A DNA stretch of 18,582 nucleotides. Origin: Candidatus Hodarchaeota archaeon (GTDB taxonomy: Archaea > Asgardarchaeota > Heimdallarchaeia > Hodarchaeales > YT1-039). Shown here piece after piece: positions 14,708 to 18,582 of the stretch (its first letter is position 1; every line of letters begins with the position of its first letter). Below the pieces are notes generated by a model. The model did not search any database. It saw nothing but the letters and a program-made list of their open reading frames with translations, and was not told the DNA's origin. The position numbers and the translations under genes are program-made. Location: contig JAEOTF010000039.1 in NCBI GenBank assembly GCA_016840025.1, positions 1 through 18,582 of the forward strand. Reading direction: 5' to 3'.

Positions 14708-16255
14708 ATGCGGTTAAAATGGATATCAACAGCTGTAGCAACAATTATTACGTGGGGGATTTCTTCCTTATTCTTGCTAGTATTCAATCCTACTGTACTA
14801 GACGCAATCGGAATTGATCCAGAGCCTTCTGAAATTATTGACCCTTTTTCTTTCCTTATGGGCTTTTCTTTTTTAGCCATGGTAATAGGGATGATTTTTT
14901 CCGGTATGGTTATTGATTATTTCCGACGTAGAGGGATTTTTGGGCTAGGATTTTGGGGAATCGCATTATCTCTGGGGTTAGTCCCCATAATAGGTGATGA
15001 AGTCACTATTTATCCGCTTTATATCATGCTAGGGTTCTCGGTAGGCATTCTAGCAACCGAAGCTTTGGTTTGTTTTGCCGATATGGTAGATTATACGGCT
15101 AAAGCAAAGAAATACGGACTTATAATCTTTCTATATGAGATTACGGCAATAATCTTTGTAATCATTACTTTAAGTGTAGATTGGGAGCCTATGCTCTTTG
15201 GAATGAGTGCTTTTTCAGCCATCTGTGGAATACTGTTCTATTATTTTAATAGAGAAAAAATCGACGTTGAAGACTGGTATGAAATTCCCACAATGCGGAT
15301 AATTTCAAGACTTAATGTCATTGCTTATTTTAGTTCACATTTAATTGTCTGGATCTGCGTTGGAGTAGCGATTACCCGACTTGTAGACGCAGGACAAACA
15401 CTCGGGTTAGAAGATCCTAGAGAACTATTCTGGCTTTGTGTGTATCTAGGGGCGGGTATTTTTTGTATACCTGCAGGATTGATTAGTGACCAGATAGGGA
15501 GAAGACTTCCAGCTATGTTAAGTGCTTATGGGGTCGCTATTGCTGTCCTTCTGTTCGGAATTATTGAAAATGAATTGTCATTCTTTTTATCAGCCTTTAT
15601 TCTGGGAGCAGCCTTTTCTATAATCCATGTCACTCTGGATAGTAGTGTTTGGGTAGATCTTGCCCCCAAAGAAGCGCGTGGGAGATATGCGGCGATTGGG
15701 CTCGTGTCACTCGCCTTGGGGGTAGGTACAGGATATGTAGCTGGGCTGTTTGTACTGAAAGAGGTAAATATCGCGGGATTCGTACTAATTTTTGTCTCTT
15801 TCTTGGCAATCCTACCGCTTTTTTTTGTGAGCGACACAGAACCGCCCTTGGACCTTGTGGCTTTTCTTGTGATCTATTCAGACGGACGACGGATGTATTC
15901 TTTCGAATTTCGAGAACTTCAGGCCGACCTTGATTTGGTGGGTGGAGCCCTCATCGCGTTGTCTTCATTTGTCAGCAAATGTATTGGAGAAGAAGGTGAA
16001 AGAGGAGCTCTAAATCTTATCAAACAAAAATTTCCTTTAGAAGACTATTATGTCCTTGTTGAGGAGCAAAAGAACATTATTGCTGCACTCCTCGTCAATA
16101 AGATTGACATTGAAGTAATTCGACATCTTCGAGTTGTTTTACGTCGTTTTTATCAACAGTTTCAATCGGAGTTAGATTTTTGGGATGGAAATAGAAATAC
16201 CTTTGTAGAAGCGGACGACTTCGTAATCTCCGAATTTTTCCCTCTAATACCATAG
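14708..16255 (+). CDS. MFS transporter fused to a longin/roadblock-like cytosolic domain
   Basis: The 515-residue protein has about 12 membrane segments (1-375) and a cytosolic domain (about 383-512). The second-half MFS signature is SDQIGRR (260-266); the first-half copy is degraded to DYFRRRG (70-76). LAPKEARGRYAAIG (318-331) is also typical of MFS. The C-terminal domain begins LVAFLVIYSDGRRMYSFEF, then DLVGGALIALSSFVSKCIG (409-427), IIAALLVNKID, and a long helix LRVVLRRFYQQFQSELDFWDGN. This order (strand, D-G, strands, small-residue helix, strands, helix) resembles longin/roadblock-like regulatory domains. It may sense or bind a GTPase-type partner. GGTGA at 14698-14702 supports ATG 14708. 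Transport substrate and domain assignment remain inferences. Confidence 0.8.
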   Translation: MRLKWISTAVATIITWGISSLFLLVFNPTVLDAIGIDPEPSEIIDPFSFLMGFSFLAMVIGMIFSGMVIDYFRRRGIFGLGFWGIALSLGLVPIIGDEVTIYPLYIMLGFSVGILATEALVCFADMVDYTAKAKKYGLIIFLYEITAIIFVIITLSVDWEPMLFGMSAFSAICGILFYYFNREKIDVEDWYEIPTMRIISRLNVIAYFSSHLIVWICVGVAITRLVDAGQTLGLEDPRELFWLCVYLGAGIFCIPAGLISDQIGRRLPAMLSAYGVAIAVLLFGIIENELSFFLSAFILGAAFSIIHVTLDSSVWVDLAPKEARGRYAAIGLVSLALGVGTGYVAGLFVLKEVNIAGFVLIFVSFLAILPLFFVSDTEPPLDLVAFLVIYSDGRRMYSFEFRELQADLDLVGGALIALSSFVSKCIGEEGERGALNLIKQKFPLEDYYVLVEEQKNIIAALLVNKIDIEVIRHLRVVLRRFYQQFQSELDFWDGNRNTFVEADDFVISEFFPLIP

Positions 16256-16580
16256 AAGACTAAAAGTGTAAAATTTGGAATGTGGCATGATCGACAACTT
16301 CAAGAGAGTGCTTGTGTATATCTATTAAGCGTCTTTAGGATTTTCTGACCGCTGTCAAGCTCTTTGCCGATCTCCTGCATAATCTAAGCATATTTATTGG
16401 TCCTAAATTGTTTATATTGAAGAGCTAAAAATTTATGACCGAGAAGACATCAGTAGAAGATAAAAAAAAGAAGCAATGTTGAGGAGAAATATTATTTAAA
16501 TTAAATTTAGTAAGCTCAAGTCAACTACAGAAACATTTTGCTTATCCTTGATCAACATCCTGTAAGACGGTGGTAAGCAT
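16256..16580. other. 325-bp region upstream of the tandem paralogs, no convincing gene
   Basis: Only very short frames are found: 15 codons at 16435-16482 (+), Lys-rich and ending in Cys, and 26 codons at 16300-16380 (-), helix-like. AT-rich promoter-like sequence lies at 16490-16510. VRRW then a TAA stop at 16574-16576 ends 4 nt before the TTG start of the next gene, the same spacing as the later junctions, but no clear paralog precedes it. Confidence 0.4.
16494..16502 (+). promoter_or_regulatory. TATA-like box of the tandem paralog operon
   Basis: ATTTAAATT, preceded by purine-rich GAGGAGAAAT, is the best TATA-like sequence ahead of the first paralog. It predicts transcription from about 16523 and a leader of about 58 nt. 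The three genes downstream have 4-nt gaps and would be read as one mRNA. Confidence 0.35.
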
Positions 16581-17288
16581 TTGAGGGTAAAAGAATATTT
16601 TATTTCAGGTTTCTTATGTATAATTATTCTAGGGAGTTTAACCCCTTTATTCTATAATGGAACATCATTATTTAAGACAATAGATACGGTAAAACTACGA
16701 ACCCACTCATCAACCCCACGTAATGGGCTCAATTTTACAGAAGTGGAGATTGAAACTGGTCATATAGGATATGTTGCCGACACCTGTAAAATTGCCCAGC
16801 TGTTGGACTTTTCAACTTCATTCTACCTGTACAATGTCACTATTTATATAACGAAAATAAATCCCCAATTGTCTGTTACAGGAAATCTCACATTAGAACT
16901 TCAAGGGATTGATATATTTGAAAGTCCTAATGGGACTATATTCTTTACTAATATGATTACCAACATTTCAGAAGGATGGATCAATGTCCCTATTAACGGG
17001 TTTTATGTAGTAGATCGAGTATTTGTGATAACATATGTAGAAAATACTGAATCTCTTGCTTATTATGCTTTAACCCATAATGGGGGGATTACAGACGATG
17101 AAGAAACCCTGTTAGATTCTGGAACAGGATTTACTACAATAGGTGTTGACTGGGATCAAGGGATGAATGTTACGGTGGTGTGGGAAGAAGACATGCCAGA
17201 ATTTCCACTCCCGTCTATTGTGCTAGTAAGCGGAATTATTGGGTTATTGGTAATTTTATTGTCTAGGCGTGATGTTGGACGGAGATGA
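16581..17288 (+). CDS. Tandem exported protein, copy 1, with PEF-type C-terminal anchor
   Basis: The 235-residue protein starts at TTG 16581. No upstream ATG is possible (stop at 16563), and the first residues align with those of copies 2 and 3 (KxKxxxI...LC...GS...P), which confirms this start. A signal segment (about 6-24) is followed by a beta-rich domain with many sequons (NFT 51, NVT 85, NLT 102, NGT 117, NIS 128, NVT 196). The end is MPEFPLP (205-211), a membrane helix (about 212-228) and RRDVGRR. PEF plus helix plus basic tail is the pattern of archaeal PEF-CTERM sorting signals, so processing by an archaeosortase is likely; none is in the window. The beta domain looks like a jelly-roll binding module of unknown ligand. 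Confidence 0.85.
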   Translation: MRVKEYFISGFLCIIILGSLTPLFYNGTSLFKTIDTVKLRTHSSTPRNGLNFTEVEIETGHIGYVADTCKIAQLLDFSTSFYLYNVTIYITKINPQLSVTGNLTLELQGIDIFESPNGTIFFTNMITNISEGWINVPINGFYVVDRVFVITYVENTESLAYYALTHNGGITDDEETLLDSGTGFTTIGVDWDQGMNVTVVWEEDMPEFPLPSIVLVSGIIGLLVILLSRRDVGRR

Positions 17289-17292
17289 CCGA

Positions 17293-17991
17293 ATGAAGCG
17301 TAAAGACTCCATCATAACGATGTTGTTATGTCTGATAATTGTAGGGAGTTTTATACCGCTCATTTTACAAGATAGTACTCCAATATTTCATGAGAACGCT
17401 CTAGAAAAAAAGAGAATGGTGGAACACACACCACGAAATGGCTTGAATTATACCGAAATTGAAATTGAGGATGGATATGGGAGTGTAGTAGGTGATGGAG
17501 AACAAGTTGGTCAACTCCTAGAGTTTGGCACAGCGTTTTACTTGTACAATGTGACGGTTTACGTGGAGAAATCCAGCACTTTCCCTGTGACGGGGAATCT
17601 TACATTAGAAATACAAGGGGTAACATTATCTAATCTGCCTAATGGAACAATTTTCTATTCTAAGACCTTCACTGACGTTGTAGAAGGCTACATTAATGTC
17701 CCTATTAATGGATTGTATATTTCTACGAAAATATATGTTGTCACCTACGTCGAAAACACCGTCTCTCCAAGTTATTATGGCATGGGCTATAGTGGTCTTA
17801 GCAACGATGAGACAACTTCTATAAACAGTGGGTCAGGCTTTTATGGCGTCAGTTGGGATCAAACCATGAATGTAACTGTTGTCTGGGAAGCAGACATGCC
17901 CGAATTCTCATTTTCCCCAGTTATCTTAGTAAGTACAATTCTTGGAATAGCGGTTATCGTCTTGCGTAAGCGTGACGTTGGACGGAGATGA
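17293..17991 (+). CDS. Tandem exported protein, copy 2, with PEF-type C-terminal anchor
   Basis: The 232-residue protein is a clear paralog of copy 1, sharing TPRNGLN[FY]TE[VI]EIE, FYLYNVT, GNLTLE[LI]QG, NGTIF, NVPINGxY, SWDQTMNVTVVWE and MPEF. It has an N-terminal signal segment (about 8-24), sequons at matching positions, and ends MPEFSFSP, a membrane helix and RKRDVGRR. ATG 17293 lies 4 nt after the stop of copy 1, and its SD, GGAG at 17281-17284, lies inside the last codons of copy 1. A frame extension to 17269 exists but would overlap copy 1 and lacks support. Copy 2 lacks the C69 present in copy 1. The role is inferred to be a surface-attached binding or structural protein. Confidence 0.88.
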   Translation: MKRKDSIITMLLCLIIVGSFIPLILQDSTPIFHENALEKKRMVEHTPRNGLNYTEIEIEDGYGSVVGDGEQVGQLLEFGTAFYLYNVTVYVEKSSTFPVTGNLTLEIQGVTLSNLPNGTIFYSKTFTDVVEGYINVPINGLYISTKIYVVTYVENTVSPSYYGMGYSGLSNDETTSINSGSGFYGVSWDQTMNVTVVWEADMPEFSFSPVILVSTILGIAVIVLRKRDVGRR

Positions 17992-17995
17992 CAGA

Positions 17996-18582
17996 ATGAA
18001 GACTAAAGAATCCGCCATAACGATGTTACTCTGCCTACTTGTTATAGGGAGCTTTATTCCTCTACTTCTAATAAAAGATGCTCCCATATCCCACCAGATA
18101 GCTCTGGAGAAAAAGCCATCAAATAGTCCTACAGCTCGAAACGGGCTAAATTTCACAGAGGTCCTAATCGAGGCAGACCATAGTTCCCAAACGGGAAAAA
18201 CCATCAAAGTCGCCCAGAAACTTGAATTTGGTAAAGCCTTTTACTTATACAATGTCGCGGTTTATGTCAAAAGGCAAAACACCTTCCCGGTATCTGCGAA
18301 TATGACGTTAGAGCTACAGGCGGTTGGTCTAGGTGATAAACCCGATGAAACTATTTTATATACTTATCAAACTACAGATGTGACAGAGGGGTGGTATAGC
18401 ATCCCAATACATGGGTACTACGTCTCCAGTTCGTTATTCGTGGTTACATATTGCGATAACTCACCTTCTGCAGCCTATTATAGTATGGCGAATAATGCAG
18501 GGATTAACAATGATGAACGAACGGTAATTGACACAGGGGACGGTTTTTCATCATCAGCGGTATCATGGGATCAAACAATGAA
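17996..18582 (+). CDS. Tandem exported protein, copy 3, truncated by window end
   Basis: ATG 17996 opens a frame still open at the window end (195 codons visible). It starts MKTKESAITMLLCLLVIGSF, aligning with copy 2, and keeps ARNGLNFTEV, FYLYNVAVYV, NMTLELQAV, TEGWYSIPIHGYYV and SWDQTMN. The PEF signal expected about 10 residues later is outside the window. The start is 4 nt after the stop of copy 2, and its SD (GGAG within GACGGAGATGA, 17981-17991) lies in the end of copy 2. Copy 3 has diverged more: several sequons are lost (FYLYNVA in place of NVT) and loops differ, so the copies may bind different ligands. More copies may follow downstream. Confidence 0.88.
   Translation, partial: MKTKESAITMLLCLLVIGSFIPLLLIKDAPISHQIALEKKPSNSPTARNGLNFTEVLIEADHSSQTGKTIKVAQKLEFGKAFYLYNVAVYVKRQNTFPVSANMTLELQAVGLGDKPDETILYTYQTTDVTEGWYSIPIHGYYVSSSLFVVTYCDNSPSAAYYSMANNAGINNDERTVIDTGDGFSSSAVSWDQTM

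Noticed and set aside
15526..15933. Open frames on both strands inside the MFS-longin-like gene
   Set aside because: They are shadows of a well-supported coding frame with MFS and C-terminal domain motifs.
16300..16380. 26-codon minus-strand frame with a helix-like product
   Set aside because: Too short, with an upstream stop two codons away, no SD and no conserved motif visible. It could be a gene remnant but cannot be supported.
16435..16482. 15-codon frame ending KKKKQC
   Set aside because: The Lys-rich tail with terminal Cys looks prenylation-like, but the length, lack of SD and poorly placed TATA box do not support a gene.

Overview
The window is AT-rich DNA that reads as archaeal. Several start codons follow TATA-like boxes at about 25 nt with no leader, others follow Shine-Dalgarno (SD) sites of the GGAGGTGA type, and many predicted exported proteins are rich in N-glycosylation sequons. 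The protein types fit an Asgard archaeon, possibly a Heimdall-like lineage: NosD-type beta-helix proteins, a transporter fused to what looks like a longin/roadblock-type domain, a HEAT protein and PEF-type C-terminal anchors. No rRNA, tRNA or other taxonomic marker is present, so the Asgard assignment is an inference.

Layout. 1-286 (-): 5' part of an exported lamin-tail-domain protein. 459-2744: housekeeping-type genes, namely a cupin, a zinc-ribbon membrane protein, a SAM methyltransferase and, divergent from it, methionine sulfoxide reductase MsrB. 2957-3857: a divergent antitoxin/PIN-toxin pair sharing one short promoter that carries an inverted repeat. 4096-5382 (-): a 428-residue acidic protein I do not recognise. 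5544-5594: a 16-codon frame behind a near-perfect SD. 5685-7130: a membrane-anchored beta-helix protein. 7429-8826: an MFS exporter, followed directly by what look like leftovers of a CRISPR-type RAMP locus (8875-9931: a RAMP tail fragment, then a RAMP-like protein with an HD-like C-terminal part). A 48-nt hairpin with CTTTCAAT/ATTGAAAG ends follows at 9982-10029. No CRISPR array is visible.

10035-11050 (-): a small dicluster ferredoxin and, upstream of it, a HEAT-repeat protein. 11222-13725 (+): an exported-domain membrane protein and a GT-C-type membrane glycosyltransferase. 13786-14625 (-): a nucleotidyltransferase, divergent from 14708-16255 (+), an MFS transporter with a C-terminal cytosolic domain that resembles longin/roadblock-type regulatory domains. 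16581-18582 (+): three tandem paralogous exported proteins, the last cut by the window end. They are separated by identical 4-nt gaps, and the two complete copies end in a PEF-type sorting/anchor signal.

The strongest leads are the RAMP/HD locus with its adjacent hairpin, the MFS-longin-like fusion, the divergent toxin-antitoxin promoter, and the tandem PEF-anchored family whose SD lies inside the preceding gene's C-terminal codons.
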